From Bacillota bacterium (GTDB taxonomy: Bacteria; Bacillota; Desulfitobacteriia; Desulfitobacteriales; JAJXUE01): a stretch of DNA of 40,096 nt. A program made the position numbers and the translations under genes. Under the pieces are notes generated by a model. It did not search any database and was not told where the DNA came from. It saw nothing but the letters and a program-made list of their open reading frames with translations. The stretch lies in NCBI GenBank assembly GCA_021783135.1, contig JAJXUE010000029.1, positions 1 to 40,096 on the forward strand, written 5' to 3'. Positions 16,041-26,050 of this stretch are shown one piece after another. Position 1 is the stretch's first letter. Every line of letters starts with the position of its first letter.

Positions 16041-17375
16041 ATGATGCCAGATGTTACGATAATCGGCGCTGGTTTGGCCGGAGCGGAGGCTGCCTGGCAA
16101 GCGGCTCGTCTGGGCAGCCGTGTCCGACTCTATGAAATGCGCCCGGTAAATACCGATCCTGCACATCATTCCGCGTTGTTGGCGGAGTTGGTGTGCAGTA
16201 ACTCTTTGCGCGCCGCAGGTCCGGAAAATGCGGTGGGTTTATTGAAAGAGGAAATGCGCCGTCTCGATTCGTTGATTATGGCGGCGGCAGATGCGGCTAG
16301 AGTTCCTGCCGGTGGTGCGTTAGCGGTTGACCGGAATATTTTTGCGCAAATCGTCACCGATCGTCTGACAAGCTATCCCGATGTGGAAATTATCCGGCAA
16401 GAAGTGCAGGAGATACCGCAAACCGGTGTGGTGATTGTGGCCAGCGGGCCTTTAACGTCCGGAGCTTTGGCAGATTCGATAGCACAGCGCACAGGCAGCC
16501 AATATCTGCATTTTTTTGACGCAGCAGCACCGATTGTGACGCGGGAATCGATTGATTTTGCTAAGGCTTTTTGGGCATCTCGCTACGACAAGGGAGATGC
16601 CGATTATGTGAATTGTCCTATGACCTTGCCGGAGTATGAAGCCTTTTACCAAGCTTTGGTTGAGGCTGAAGTGCAGGTGACCAAAGATGTTGACAAAACT
16701 GTGGTGTTCGAAGGGTGTATGCCGATTGAAGTTATGGCTAAACGCGGACCCAAAACATTGACTTTTGGACCGCTTAAACCTGTCGGTCTAACTGACCCGC
16801 GTACGAATCAACGTTCCTGGGCCGTAGTTCAACTGCGCAAGGAAAACCAGGCAGGCACACTTTTCAATTTGGTAGGCTTTCAAACCAACCTCAAGTGGGG
16901 TGAACAGCAGCGTGTTTTTCGGCTGATCCCCGGGTTGGAACAGGCCGAATTTGTCAGATTCGGAGTAATGCATCGCAACTCTTTTCTGAATGGTCCGAAG
17001 GTTTTGCGACCAACCTTTCAAATGCAAGATCAGGAACTTAGTAACATCTTGTTTGCTGGACAAATTACTGGTGTCGAAGGTTATTTGGAATCTGCCGCGA
17101 GCGGCTTAATAGCAGGGATTAACGCGACTCAAATTGTGCAAAACCATAACCCGATTCAGTTTCCGGTCGAGACTGCGTTAGGGGCCTTGAGCCACCATGT
17201 GGGGTGTTCGACGTCAGCTGACTTTCAACCGATGAACGTCAATTGGGGACTTTTCCCGCCGCTGTCCGAACGCGTCAAGGCCAAGCGTGAACGCGGTCTC
17301 AAACTGGCGGAACGGGCCTTGGATAGTTTGGAACAAAGCCTTACGCAGAACCCCGATTTACGTCCAAAGGTATAA
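16041..17375 (+). CDS. trmFO: Methylenetetrahydrofolate-tRNA-(uracil-5-)-methyltransferase TrmFO
   Basis: TrmFO makes 5-methyluridine at position 54 of tRNA using FAD and methylenetetrahydrofolate, the folate-based route common in Bacillota. It has the FAD dinucleotide fold [15 protein letters not shown], then [23 protein letters not shown] with the active-site Cys, [40 protein letters not shown] and [18 protein letters not shown], all family blocks. The frame opens at ATG 16020, but the GAGGG at 16026-16030 and family alignment favour ATG 16041 (444 residues). It lies between topA and xerC, as in Bacillus. Confidence 0.95.
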   Translation: MMPDVTIIGAGLAGAEAAWQAARLGSRVRLYEMRPVNTDPAHHSALLAELVCSNSLRAAGPENAVGLLKEEMRRLDSLIMAAADAARVPAGGALAVDRNIFAQIVTDRLTSYPDVEIIRQEVQEIPQTGVVIVASGPLTSGALADSIAQRTGSQYLHFFDAAAPIVTRESIDFAKAFWASRYDKGDADYVNCPMTLPEYEAFYQALVEAEVQVTKDVDKTVVFEGCMPIEVMAKRGPKTLTFGPLKPVGLTDPRTNQRSWAVVQLRKENQAGTLFNLVGFQTNLKWGEQQRVFRLIPGLEQAEFVRFGVMHRNSFLNGPKVLRPTFQMQDQELSNILFAGQITGVEGYLESAASGLIAGINATQIVQNHNPIQFPVETALGALSHHVGCSTSADFQPMNVNWGLFPPLSERVKAKRERGLKLAERALDSLEQSLTQNPDLRPKV

Positions 17376-17423
17376 GGTCAGTCAACCGGTTTCTTAACGC
17401 TGCGGTAGCCAAGGGAGGACGCT

Positions 17424-18344
17424 ATGAAGTTTGACCAGGCCTTGGAACAATTAATCATCTACCTCCAAGTAGAACGTAATGCCTCCCCCCTAACCATAGC
17501 TGCTTACCAGACGGATTTAGTGCAATTCCAACTATTTCTGGCGCAGCAAATAGGTCAAGCAGCGGAGGATTTATCTGTCGCAGCCATTCATCCCAAGCAA
17601 GTGCGCGATTTTTTGGCCGTATTAATGGAGGCGGGAATTAAACGCAGCAGCATGGCTCGCAAACTGGCTGCCCTGAGAACCCTATGCAAATTTTTGTGTC
17701 GAGAGCAGGTTCTGGAACAAAACCCTTTAAGCAAGGTAGCATCACCAAAATTGGCCAAAGCACTACCTGCTTTCTTGTACCAAGAGCAAGTCGCCCTGTT
17801 ACTCCAAGCGCCGGATCAAGTTGCGCCAACCGGTTTGCGCGACAGGGCAATTTTGGAGACTATGTACTCCTCCGGTTTGCGGGTGAGCGAGTTGGTCGGC
17901 TTAAATGTAGTTGATGCAGAGCTTCCCCTCGGGCTAATTAGGGTCTTAGGGAAAGGGGCCAAGGAAAGGATTGTACCTTTAGGCTCTATGGCAGTAGGTG
18001 CAATCAACAACTACTTAGCAGTGCGGGGTACTTTTAAACCTCAATTATCCGAACATGCTTTGTTTCTTAACCGTTGGGGGACAAGATTGACAGCGCGCAG
18101 CGTGCGACGCATGTTGGACAAATATGTCGAAGCCGTCGCCTTGCACGGGAAGATTAGTCCGCACACCTTGCGACATTCCTTTGCGACCCATTTATTGGAT
18201 AATGGTGCTGATTTGCGTAGCGTGCAAGAGTTGTTAGGTCATGTCAAGTTGTCGTCAACGCAGATTTACACCCATGTTACCAAGGAACGCTTAAAAGAGG
18301 TATACCATCATTCGCACCCTAGAGAACTAGGGGATAACAAATGA
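17424..18344 (+). CDS. xerC: Tyrosine recombinase XerC (CodV type)
   Basis: Xer recombinases resolve chromosome dimers at dif with a partner recombinase. The 306-residue protein has the N-terminal SAM-like core-binding domain (about 1-105) and the catalytic domain with the full set of active residues: Arg153 (SSGLRVSEL), Lys177 (GKGAKER), His247 and Arg250 (HTLRHSFATHLL), His273 (LLGHVKLSSTQIY) and nucleophile Tyr282. Its place directly before hslV-hslU-codY is that of codV in Bacillus subtilis, so it is a housekeeping Xer and not a phage integrase. The start is ATG 17424 after GGGAGG. Confidence 0.95.
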   Translation: MKFDQALEQLIIYLQVERNASPLTIAAYQTDLVQFQLFLAQQIGQAAEDLSVAAIHPKQVRDFLAVLMEAGIKRSSMARKLAALRTLCKFLCREQVLEQNPLSKVASPKLAKALPAFLYQEQVALLLQAPDQVAPTGLRDRAILETMYSSGLRVSELVGLNVVDAELPLGLIRVLGKGAKERIVPLGSMAVGAINNYLAVRGTFKPQLSEHALFLNRWGTRLTARSVRRMLDKYVEAVALHGKISPHTLRHSFATHLLDNGADLRSVQELLGHVKLSSTQIYTHVTKERLKEVYHHSHPRELGDNK

Positions 18345-18401
18345 TGGCGGCGATTGTTGCCAGTTTTTATCTATGCATACTACACTAAGAGGGGGTGCCC
18401 C

Positions 18402-18932
18402 ATGTTTCACGCTACTACTATTGTGGCCGTAAAAAAGGGAGATAAGGTTGCGATTGCCGGAGATGGCCAGGTTACTTTTGGCCAAGCCACGATCATGAAG
18501 CAGACGGCCAAAAAGATTCGGCGGCTATATCATGGGCAGGTGTTAGTCGGCTTTGCGGGGTCAGTTGCTGATGCATTTACCCTGGAGGAAAGATTTGAGA
18601 CTAAACTGGAAGAATACAGAGGCAATTTACAGCGCGCTGCCGTAGAGTTAGCTAAAGAATGGCGTACCGATAAAATGCTGCAGAAACTTGAGGCCTTGTT
18701 AATAGTTGCCAACCGCGACAATCTCCTGATTGTTTCGGGCGGCGGCGAGGTAATCGAACCGGATGACGGAATTGCTGCTATCGGTTCGGGCGGCAACTAC
18801 GCGCTTGCCGGTGCCCGGGCTTTACTCGCGCACACCAAGATGGAGCCGAAAGAAATAGTGCTGGAGGCAATGAAAGTTGCTGCCGGCATTTGCGTATATA
18901 CTAATGAAAACGTCAGTGTAGAAGAAATCTAA
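18402..18932 (+). CDS. hslV: HslV (ClpQ), peptidase subunit of the HslUV protease
   Basis: HslV is the proteasome-like threonine peptidase that forms a double hexamer capped by HslU and degrades unfolded or regulatory proteins. The 176 residues begin [20 protein letters not shown], followed by [40 protein letters not shown] and [14 protein letters not shown]. By homology the mature N-terminus should be Thr5, after removal of MFHA; Bacillus subtilis ClpQ has a longer start with serine. The frame is open from 18354, but GAGGGGG fixes ATG 18402. It has 12 bases to hslU. Confidence 0.95.
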   Translation: MFHATTIVAVKKGDKVAIAGDGQVTFGQATIMKQTAKKIRRLYHGQVLVGFAGSVADAFTLEERFETKLEEYRGNLQRAAVELAKEWRTDKMLQKLEALLIVANRDNLLIVSGGGEVIEPDDGIAAIGSGGNYALAGARALLAHTKMEPKEIVLEAMKVAAGICVYTNENVSVEEI

Positions 18933-18944
18933 GGGGGCCTTGAG

Positions 18945-20342
18945 ATGGAAAACCTGACACCCCGTCAAATTGTTGCAGAGTTAGATAAATATATCGTGGG
19001 CCAGGCAGTTGCCAAACGTTCTGTTGCAGTAGCCTTACGCAACCGCTATCGCCGCAGCAAGCTGCCACCTGAATTACAAGAGGAAATAGTACCAAAAAAT
19101 ATTATCATGATCGGCCCTACAGGGGTAGGAAAAACGGAAATAGCGCGGCGCCTTGCCAAACTGGTTAGTGCTCCGTTTGTGAAAGTAGAAGCGACAAAGT
19201 TTACCGAGGTCGGGTATGTTGGGCGTGATGTGGAGTCAATAGTGCGCGATTTGGTGGAGATTTCGGTGCGCATGGTAAAAGCGGATAAAATGCACGAGGT
19301 GGAGACAAAGGCCGCTGTTGCCGCGGAAGAACGCTTGTTGGAGCTGCTTGCGCCGTCGCACGGCAAAGAACGCAATATGAAAAATCCGTTCGAATTTCTC
19401 TTTGGCGGCCAAACGGAGGATGATGAACCGGAAGAACCTGATAATGCCGAGCAGGAAGCAAAGGCCAGGCGGCGCGATTTGCAACAACGCCTGACCCGAG
19501 GTGAACTGGAGCGGCTTCTGGTTGAATTGGAAATTGAGGAAAATGGTAATCCCGTACTCGATATGTTTTCAGGTGCAGGAGTTGAAGACGTTGGCGCCAA
19601 TCTCCAGGATATGTTGGGGGGTATGTTCCCCAAAAAAAAGAAGAAGCGCAAGGTTACGGTAGCCGAAGCGCGCAAGCTCCTGACGCAGGAAGAAGCACAA
19701 AAGCTTATCGATATGGACGAGGTCACAAGTACTGCAGTTAAAGTCGCGGAACAGGCCGGCATTGTCTTTCTGGATGAGATTGACAAGATCGCAGGCAGAG
19801 ATGGCAGCCATGGCCCGGATGTGTCACGGGGTGGAGTACAACGGGATATTTTGCCTATTGTTGAAGGCTCAACCGTAGTGACAAAATACGGACCGGTTCG
19901 CACGGACCATATCCTGTTCATCGCAGCCGGAGCCTTTCATGTCAGCAAACCATCCGATCTGATTCCTGAATTACAGGGTAGGTTTCCGATTCGAGTGGAA
20001 TTGGATAGTCTGACAGTGGAAGATTTTAAGCTAATTTTAACCGAACCAACGAACTCATTGATCAAACAGTATATAGCTCTACTGGCAACAGAGGGGATAA
20101 AGCTCGAATTTTACGAGAATGCTATTGATGAAATTGCCAGTATGGCTTATACTGTTAATGCAACAACGGAAAATATAGGTGCGCGGCGATTACACACTAT
20201 CCTTGAGAAATTATTAGAAGATTTGTCTTTTGAGGCATCTGACTTAGCTACTGACGCAGTAGTAATTATCGATAGGAACTATGTGCAAAGTAAACTTGGC
20301 CCTGTTGTCAAAGACGATGACTTGTCGAGATATATTTTGTAG
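18945..20342 (+). CDS. hslU: HslU (ClpY), ATPase subunit of the HslUV protease
   Basis: HslU is the AAA+ unfoldase that feeds substrates into HslV. The 465 residues show the family N-terminus ([17 protein letters not shown]), Walker [10 protein letters not shown] at about 57-65, the pore-loop GYVGRDVES, the inserted I domain (about 105-245, acidic and Lys-rich, with a KKKKKRKV run), Walker [11 protein letters not shown], the sensor FIAAGAFH and the C-terminal domain ending in the tail that docks into HslV (SRYIL). The start is ATG 18945 after AGGGGGCC. It is co-transcribed with hslV and probably codY. Confidence 0.96.
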   Translation: MENLTPRQIVAELDKYIVGQAVAKRSVAVALRNRYRRSKLPPELQEEIVPKNIIMIGPTGVGKTEIARRLAKLVSAPFVKVEATKFTEVGYVGRDVESIVRDLVEISVRMVKADKMHEVETKAAVAAEERLLELLAPSHGKERNMKNPFEFLFGGQTEDDEPEEPDNAEQEAKARRRDLQQRLTRGELERLLVELEIEENGNPVLDMFSGAGVEDVGANLQDMLGGMFPKKKKKRKVTVAEARKLLTQEEAQKLIDMDEVTSTAVKVAEQAGIVFLDEIDKIAGRDGSHGPDVSRGGVQRDILPIVEGSTVVTKYGPVRTDHILFIAAGAFHVSKPSDLIPELQGRFPIRVELDSLTVEDFKLILTEPTNSLIKQYIALLATEGIKLEFYENAIDEIASMAYTVNATTENIGARRLHTILEKLLEDLSFEASDLATDAVVIIDRNYVQSKLGPVVKDDDLSRYIL

Positions 20343-20372
20343 GCAAAGCGTGTCCCCTGGGAGGTATTTGGA

Positions 20373-21161
20373 ATGCGAACACTTTTAGAAAAGTGTAGAT
20401 TGATCGGAAAAATGATTCAAAAAGCAGCTGGTAAGCCGGTTGACTTTGAAGACATGGCTCGAGTATTAAGCGATAATATTGAGTGCAATTGCTATATTGT
20501 GGGTAGGCGTGGCAAGTTGCTGGGTTACCACTTTATGCAGGATTTTAATTGCAGCATTATGGAAGAAATCGTAATCCAATCGGAGCGGTTTCCGGAAAGC
20601 TATAACGAAGGCCTGTTAAGAATGAATGAGACAGTCGCAAATGTGTCTCAACCGTCAAATGCCTGCGTTTTTAGTGTCGAAGAAGGTTGCGAATTTTGTG
20701 GTAAAATCTCCACGATTGTGCCTATCTTTGGTGGTGGCGTCAGGGTAGGAACTCTAGTATTGGCTAAATTCAACAAGGAATTTAACGATGCCGACTTGGT
20801 CTTGGCTGAATATGGCGGCAATGTCGTCGGTATGGAAATAATGAGACTTAAAGCGGAAAAGGCGGAAGAAATAGCGAGAAAGAAAGCTGCCGTACAAATT
20901 GCGGTGGGTACCCTCTCTTATTCCGAGTTGGAAGCCGTAGAGCACATTTTTGCGGAATTGGGTGGCACAGAAGGCCTGTTAGTGGCGAGCAAAATAGCGG
21001 ATAGGGTAGGAATTACTCGATCTGTGATTGTAAACGCACTGCGCAAATTTGAATCAGCCGGTGTGATCGAATCCAAGTCGTTAGGCATGAAAGGTACCTT
21101 TATTAGGGTGCTTAATGATTACCTTCTTGACGAATTAGAAAAGATCAAGGTAAAAGGTTAA
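20373..21161 (+). CDS. codY: GTP- and branched-chain-amino-acid-sensing repressor CodY
   Basis: CodY represses nutrient-acquisition, amino-acid and sporulation-related genes when GTP and isoleucine, leucine or valine are plentiful. The 262-residue protein has the GAF-like ligand domain (about 1-155, with [16 protein letters not shown] and the [11 protein letters not shown] and [16 protein letters not shown] stretches) and the C-terminal winged helix-turn-helix: [20 protein letters not shown] is the recognition region and [11 protein letters not shown] follows it. Length is normal (259 in Bacillus subtilis). The start is ATG 20373 after GGGAGG. It ends the xerC-hslVU-codY operon at the terminator at 21181. 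Confidence 0.96.
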   Translation: MRTLLEKCRLIGKMIQKAAGKPVDFEDMARVLSDNIECNCYIVGRRGKLLGYHFMQDFNCSIMEEIVIQSERFPESYNEGLLRMNETVANVSQPSNACVFSVEEGCEFCGKISTIVPIFGGGVRVGTLVLAKFNKEFNDADLVLAEYGGNVVGMEIMRLKAEKAEEIARKKAAVQIAVGTLSYSELEAVEHIFAELGGTEGLLVASKIADRVGITRSVIVNALRKFESAGVIESKSLGMKGTFIRVLNDYLLDELEKIKVKG

Positions 21162-21180
21162 GGTTTGTTACTAACTACGG

Positions 21181-21211
21181 GCAGCGGGTTTTACTCGCTG
21201 CTTTTCTGTTT
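21181..21211 (+). terminator. Terminator after codY
   Basis: GCAGCG (21181-21186) pairs with CGCTGC (21196-21201); inner bases can extend the stem. TTTTCTGTTTT follows. Confidence 0.8.
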
Positions 21212-21216
21212 TCCTT

Positions 21217-21249
21217 GCTAGCCTCTCGCTAGCCTCTTGCTAGCCCATG
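21217..21249. repeat. Three tandem 11-bp repeats
   Basis: Three consecutive copies of GCTAGCCTCTC, GCTAGCCTCTT and the start of GCTAGCCCATG lie between the codY terminator and the next gene. Each carries the palindrome GCTAGC. Slippage is the simplest cause; a binding site is possible. Confidence 0.6.
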
Positions 21250-21283
21250 GCGGGCGTGGTAACATTAAAATGGAGGTTTTAAT

Positions 21284-21727
21284 ATGCGTCACAATAAATA
21301 TAAGTATGAGTCCAAAGGGTTATTGCGGGATGGACTATTATTCTTAATCCTTTTTCCACTAGTGATGGGCGGGGGCGCTTGGGCGCTAGGTTTGACTAAC
21401 CATAGCGTTGTTTTCGGTTTGTCGGCTATTTATCTGGTGGATTTGCTCCTGTTAGCCTGGTTGTTTCTGGTTACCTGGGACAAAACGGTTATGATTGGGG
21501 ACAAGGCGATGGGATTTAGCAGCCGGCTGTTTTATCAAGAGTATATCCCTCGCGATATCACGCAAATAACCCTTTTAGCTAACCAAAAGGGACGCGAGTT
21601 TCTCCGCATCCGTACCAATAATAAATATTATTACTTGGATGATCAATATCAGCCTTGGGAAAGTTTATTGACTGATGTGGAAAGGTTTGCGAAGGAATGC
21701 AACATAGCAAGTAACTTGGTAGATTAA
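21284..21727 (+). CDS. Small membrane protein of unknown function
   Basis: A 147-residue protein that I do not recognise. It starts at ATG 21284 after TGGAGG. Residues 1-16 are basic and Tyr-rich, then two hydrophobic helices follow (about 17-35 and 43-65, with a short linker TNHSV), so both ends are predicted on the same side of the membrane. Residues 68-147 are a soluble domain with alternating strands (KTVMIGDKAMGFSSRLFYQ, REFLRIRTNNKYYYLDDQY) ending in a helix, suggestive of a small PH-like or YcxB-like beta domain; this is a guess from pattern only. It stands alone between the codY terminator and the rpsB promoter. Confidence 0.7.
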   Translation: MRHNKYKYESKGLLRDGLLFLILFPLVMGGGAWALGLTNHSVVFGLSAIYLVDLLLLAWLFLVTWDKTVMIGDKAMGFSSRLFYQEYIPRDITQITLLANQKGREFLRIRTNNKYYYLDDQYQPWESLLTDVERFAKECNIASNLVD

Positions 21728-21738
21728 GACATTGTTTC

Positions 21739-21767
21739 TTGCTATACAGGTTCATTTGTGCTATATT
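21739..21767 (+). promoter_or_regulatory. Sigma-A-type promoter for rpsB
   Basis: TTGCTA (21739-21744) and TATATT (21762-21767) are exactly 17 bases apart. Transcription would start near 21774, giving an rpsB leader of about 105 bases. Confidence 0.7.
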
Positions 21768-21800
21768 ATTTAGGGTGTATTACACACGCTTAGCTGATTT

Positions 21801-21841
21801 GCTTCGGTGTTGCCGTTTTACGGTCCGAACGGAGATGAAGC
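21801..21841 (+). promoter_or_regulatory. Structured rpsB leader, possible S2 autoregulatory element
   Basis: In the leader, GCTTC (21801-21805) pairs with GAAGC (21837-21841), and inside it CCGTT (21813-21817) pairs with AACGG (21828-21832), forming a two-part stem with internal loops. Ribosomal protein operons often have such leaders that bind the product; that S2 binds here is inference. Confidence 0.4.
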
Positions 21842-21880
21842 GGGCGGAGGAACAAACAATCGGGAGAGGAGGTGCAAATT

Positions 21881-22597
21881 GTGGCAGTAATTTCTATGAA
21901 GCAACTTTTGGAAGCGGGAGTTCATTTCGGACATCAAACCCGCCGTTGGAACCCTAAAATGGCTCGTTATATCTTTACCGAGCGCAATGGCATCTACATT
22001 ATTGACTTGCAAAAAACTGTCAAGAAGGTAGATGAAGCCTATAATTATGTACGTGATGTAGCGGCTAACGGGGGTACAATCCTGTTTGTCGGTACTAAAA
22101 AACAGGCGCAGGAATCTGTCAAGGAAGAAGCTGAACGTTGTGGCATGTACTTCGTCAACATGCGTTGGCTTGGTGGTATGTTAACTAACTTCCAGACTAT
22201 CCAGAAACGGATTGACCGTCTGCGTCAACTGGAAAAAATGGAACAAGAAGGTACTTTCGAAGTCCTGCCGAAAAAAGAAGTAGCACAGCTTAAACATGAA
22301 ATGGAAAAGCTGGAACGCTTTTTAGGCGGCATCAAAGACATGAAGAAGCTTCCTTCAGCCATTTTCATTGTCGATCCGCGTAAAGAGCGGATTGCGGTGG
22401 CCGAAGCTCGCAAGCTCAACATTCCCTTGGTTGGTATAGTTGATACCAATTGCGACCCAGATGAAATCGATGTTGTTATCCCGGGCAATGATGATGCTAT
22501 TCGTGCGGTGAAACTGTTAACTGCGAAAATGGCTGATGCCGTAATCGAAGGCGTTCATGGCGCCGAAGAGGAAACAATGGAAATTGTTGCGGAATAA
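21881..22597 (+). CDS. rpsB: 30S ribosomal protein S2
   Basis: S2 binds the small-subunit platform near the 16S 3' end and S1 and is needed for translation initiation. The 238-residue protein has the family signature blocks: [68 protein letters not shown], and [22 protein letters not shown] (each partially quoted). The start is GTG 21881 after AGAGGAGGTG; a few upstream codons are also open. A hairpin terminator separates it from tsf, so readthrough or a further promoter sets tsf expression. Confidence 0.97.
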   Translation: MAVISMKQLLEAGVHFGHQTRRWNPKMARYIFTERNGIYIIDLQKTVKKVDEAYNYVRDVAANGGTILFVGTKKQAQESVKEEAERCGMYFVNMRWLGGMLTNFQTIQKRIDRLRQLEKMEQEGTFEVLPKKEVAQLKHEMEKLERFLGGIKDMKKLPSAIFIVDPRKERIAVAEARKLNIPLVGIVDTNCDPDEIDVVIPGNDDAIRAVKLLTAKMADAVIEGVHGAEEETMEIVAE

Positions 22598-22603
22598 TTA
22601 GAC

Positions 22604-22662
22604 AAAGGTAGGGTGACCGGTTGGGTAGCAAATGGTACCCGACGCTCATCCTACCTTTTTTT
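22604..22662 (+). terminator. Long hairpin terminator or attenuator between rpsB and tsf
   Basis: AAAGGTAGGGTGA (22604-22616) pairs with TCATCCTACCTTT (22646-22658), with one G-U pair. An inner stem, GGGTA with TACCC, extends it. Seven Ts (22656-22662) follow. It probably reduces tsf transcription relative to rpsB. Confidence 0.85.
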
Positions 22663-22726
22663 CATGAATAATTTGCCTGAAATATGGTTAGGAATAATTT
22701 GATATGCTTTGAGGGAGGTAAATTTA

Positions 22727-23380
22727 ATGGCTGAAATTAGTGCCGCTATGGTTAAAGAGTTGCGGGAATGTACAGGTGTCGGCATGATGGACTGCAAGAA
22801 GGCTTTGGTCTCCACTGAAGGTGATATGCAAAAGGCAATCGATTTCTTGCGTGAAAAGGGCCTGGCTGCTGCTGCCAAAAAAGAGGGACGTATTGCCGCA
22901 GAAGGAATAGTTGAAGCATACATTCATGGCGGCGGACGCATCGGTGTCTTAATTGAAGTTAACTGTGAAACAGACTTCGTTGCTAAAGGTGACGAGTTTA
23001 GAATGCTGGTTAAGGATTTGGCAATGCAAGTGGCTGCCGCTAAACCTGAGTATGTAGCTAAAGAAGAAGTTCCAGCTGAAGTGCTCCAACATGAGAGAGA
23101 TATTTTAAGAGCGCAAGCACTTAATGAAGGAAAACCGGAAAAGATCATCGATAAGATGGTTGAAGGCCGCGTTGAAAAATATTATAAAGAAGTTTGTCTG
23201 TTAGAGCAGAGCTATGTCAAAGACTCTGACAAAACAGTCAAGGACTTAATTACGGAGAAGACGATCAAAATCGGCGAAAAGATCTCAATTAGACGTTTTG
23301 TCCGTTGGGAGATGGGTGCCGGCTTAGAAAAACGTGAAGATGACTTTGCTGCCGAAGTAGCCAAGGAAATGAAACGTTAG
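22727..23380 (+). CDS. tsf: Elongation factor Ts (short form)
   Basis: EF-Ts is the nucleotide exchange factor that regenerates EF-Tu-GTP. The 217 residues contain the N-terminal UBA-like domain ([19 protein letters not shown]) and [24 protein letters not shown] (quoted from a longer block), the core TDFVAK motif that contacts EF-Tu, and the end [19 protein letters not shown]. It is shorter than the 280-295 residues of Bacillus or Escherichia coli, having one core repeat, as in several Clostridia and Thermus. The start is ATG 22727 after GGGAGG; the earlier in-frame codon at 22709 lacks a site. Confidence 0.96.
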   Translation: MAEISAAMVKELRECTGVGMMDCKKALVSTEGDMQKAIDFLREKGLAAAAKKEGRIAAEGIVEAYIHGGGRIGVLIEVNCETDFVAKGDEFRMLVKDLAMQVAAAKPEYVAKEEVPAEVLQHERDILRAQALNEGKPEKIIDKMVEGRVEKYYKEVCLLEQSYVKDSDKTVKDLITEKTIKIGEKISIRRFVRWEMGAGLEKREDDFAAEVAKEMKR

Positions 23381-23388
23381 GCTGATGA

Positions 23389-24781
<1,393 letters not shown>

Positions 24782-24802
24782 ACGTGTTCGGAAAGGTTTG
24801 GC

Positions 24803-25021
24803 ATGCTCCCAATGTGTTTAGGTTTTGAGTTAGAACGGGCAGAAGAAATATTAACTTCGGCCGGACTTACGGTGCAAGTGACAGTAACCCGACCACCGCG
24901 CGGAGGTGAACCGCAAGGCGTTGCCAGAGTGGTGCGGCAGAGGTTAGACCCACAAGGTTGCTGTCAGCTTGTTGTGGCGTATAGGGATTATACCGGTTCA
25001 CGTGCTGCCCATGCTGATTGA
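24803..25021 (+). CDS. Small PASTA-like protein
   Basis: A 72-residue protein with ATG 24803 after GGAAAGG. Residues 8-60 (ELERAEEILTSAGLTVQV, then GVARVVRQRLDPQGCCQLVVAY) follow the PASTA pattern: helix, AGL turn, strand, and a VxRQxPxxG-like ending. PASTA domains usually bind wall fragments on the outside of Ser/Thr kinases and penicillin-binding proteins, yet this one has no signal peptide or membrane helix, so it should be cytoplasmic. Its function is unknown. It starts 21 bases after frr and overlaps the following ferredoxin gene by 11 bases, so the three are probably one transcript. Confidence 0.65.
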   Translation: MLPMCLGFELERAEEILTSAGLTVQVTVTRPPRGGEPQGVARVVRQRLDPQGCCQLVVAYRDYTGSRAAHAD

Positions 25022-25184
25022 TGCGACGTGTATCCAGTGTGGTATTTGTACAGACTCTTGTCTGCTTGGAGCAATTGTTTGGCAAGAGAAATACCTGATA
25101 ACAGAAGAGTGTACCGAATGCCGGATATGTATAACTGCGTGCCCAGTGGGAGCTATTCAGGCCCAGACTAAATTAACCCCCTGA
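25011..25184 (+). CDS. 2[4Fe-4S] ferredoxin, 57 residues
   Basis: The protein starts MLIDATCIQCGICTDSC and has two complete clostridial cluster motifs: CxxCxxCxxxC at residues 7-17 and CxxCxxCxxxCP starting in EECTECRICITACP. This is the standard small electron carrier of anaerobes. ATG 25011 lies within the end of the PASTA-like gene; no separate ribosome binding site is evident, so translation is probably coupled. A longer in-frame reading from 24969 would overlap further. The TGA stop at 25182-25184 lies within a strong terminator hairpin. Its partner enzyme is not evident; the nearby IspG, an iron-sulfur enzyme that needs electrons, is a possible user. Confidence 0.82.
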   Translation: MLIDATCIQCGICTDSCLLGAIVWQEKYLITEECTECRICITACPVGAIQAQTKLTP

Positions 25185-25197
25185 AGAGGGGGTTTTT
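25175..25197 (+). terminator. Terminator ending the frr-ferredoxin transcript
   Basis: AACCCCCT (25175-25182) pairs with AGGGGGTT (25187-25194) around a 4-base loop, running into TTTTT. The ferredoxin stop codon overlaps the stem and loop. Confidence 0.92.
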
Positions 25198-25237
25198 GCT
25201 AATCGCAGCGTTGCTAGGGCTTGTTGGAGGTATAACT

Positions 25238-26035
25238 TTGCTCGATATTAAGCAGTTCTGGTCAAAATTAACGAAAAGCAAACCTGTGGGAGTCCATACT
25301 GAGGGTGAGTTGCTTGAGGCGCTTGATCGGAGCAAACTACCCCAACACCTGGCAATAATTATGGATGGTAACGGGCGTTGGGCCAGACGTAGAGGCATGC
25401 CCCGGGGTTTAGGTCATCGCGCCGGAGTAGAAGCTCTGCGTTCTACGGTTAAAGCCTGTTCTAATTTGGGTGTCAAGGTGCTCACTGTGTATGCCTTTTC
25501 AACCGAGAATTGGAAACGTCCCCGGGATGAAGTGAATATTTTGATGAACCTCCTCATTGAATATTTACAAAAAGAAGTTGACGATTTGCATCGCAACAAG
25601 GTTCACATCCAAGCTATTGGCTGTATACATGATCTCCCTCAGGAAGCGCAAGTAGAATTAAAACGGGCGACCGAATTAACTTGTAAGAATAATGGGTTGA
25701 TTTTAAATCTAGCCTTGAACTATGGCGGGCGCGTAGAAATCTTAGATGCAACCCGCAAGATTGCTGCGCTGTTAAAGCAAGGTGAATGTCGTTTAGAAGA
25801 TATCAATGAAGAATTTTTCGGCAGATTCCTCTACACAGGCGGGATGCCTGACCCAGACTTGCTGATTCGCACCTCGGGTGAGATGAGGGTAAGTAACTTT
25901 TTGTTGTGGCAGTCGGCCTACACGGAATTTTATGTTACGGAAACTTTATGGCCTGATTTTAGTAAGGCACAACTGTTTAAGGCTCTACTGGTTTATCAAC
26001 AACGTGAACGTAGGTATGGAGCCCTCAAATCTTAA
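25238..26035 (+). CDS. uppS: Isoprenyl transferase (undecaprenyl diphosphate synthase)
   Basis: UppS extends farnesyl diphosphate with isopentenyl units in cis to make the C55 lipid carrier for peptidoglycan. The 265 residues have HLAIIMDGNGRWARRRG (catalytic Asp, Asn and Arg), GHRAGVEALR, YAFSTENWKRP, LNLALNYGGR, PDPDLLIRTSGEMRVSNFLLW and TEFYVTETLWPDF. About 40 residues precede the usual start of the fold. TTG 25238 is preferred since TTGGAGG lies 7 bases upstream; the frame opens at 25196 within the preceding terminator. cdsA follows 15 bases later. Confidence 0.95.
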   Translation: MLDIKQFWSKLTKSKPVGVHTEGELLEALDRSKLPQHLAIIMDGNGRWARRRGMPRGLGHRAGVEALRSTVKACSNLGVKVLTVYAFSTENWKRPRDEVNILMNLLIEYLQKEVDDLHRNKVHIQAIGCIHDLPQEAQVELKRATELTCKNNGLILNLALNYGGRVEILDATRKIAALLKQGECRLEDINEEFFGRFLYTGGMPDPDLLIRTSGEMRVSNFLLWQSAYTEFYVTETLWPDFSKAQLFKALLVYQQRERRYGALKS

Positions 26036-26050
26036 TTGGCGGTGAACTTG

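Noticed and set aside
17424-18344. Phage integrase marking a mobile element
   Set aside because: Motifs and the position before hslVU-codY identify housekeeping XerC; no att repeats, tRNA or phage genes are near.
19046-19921. Long minus-strand open frame (291 codons) opposite hslU
   Set aside because: It is Ser/Arg/Thr-rich without any domain pattern, has no ribosome binding site, and is fully explained as the shadow of the hslU codons.
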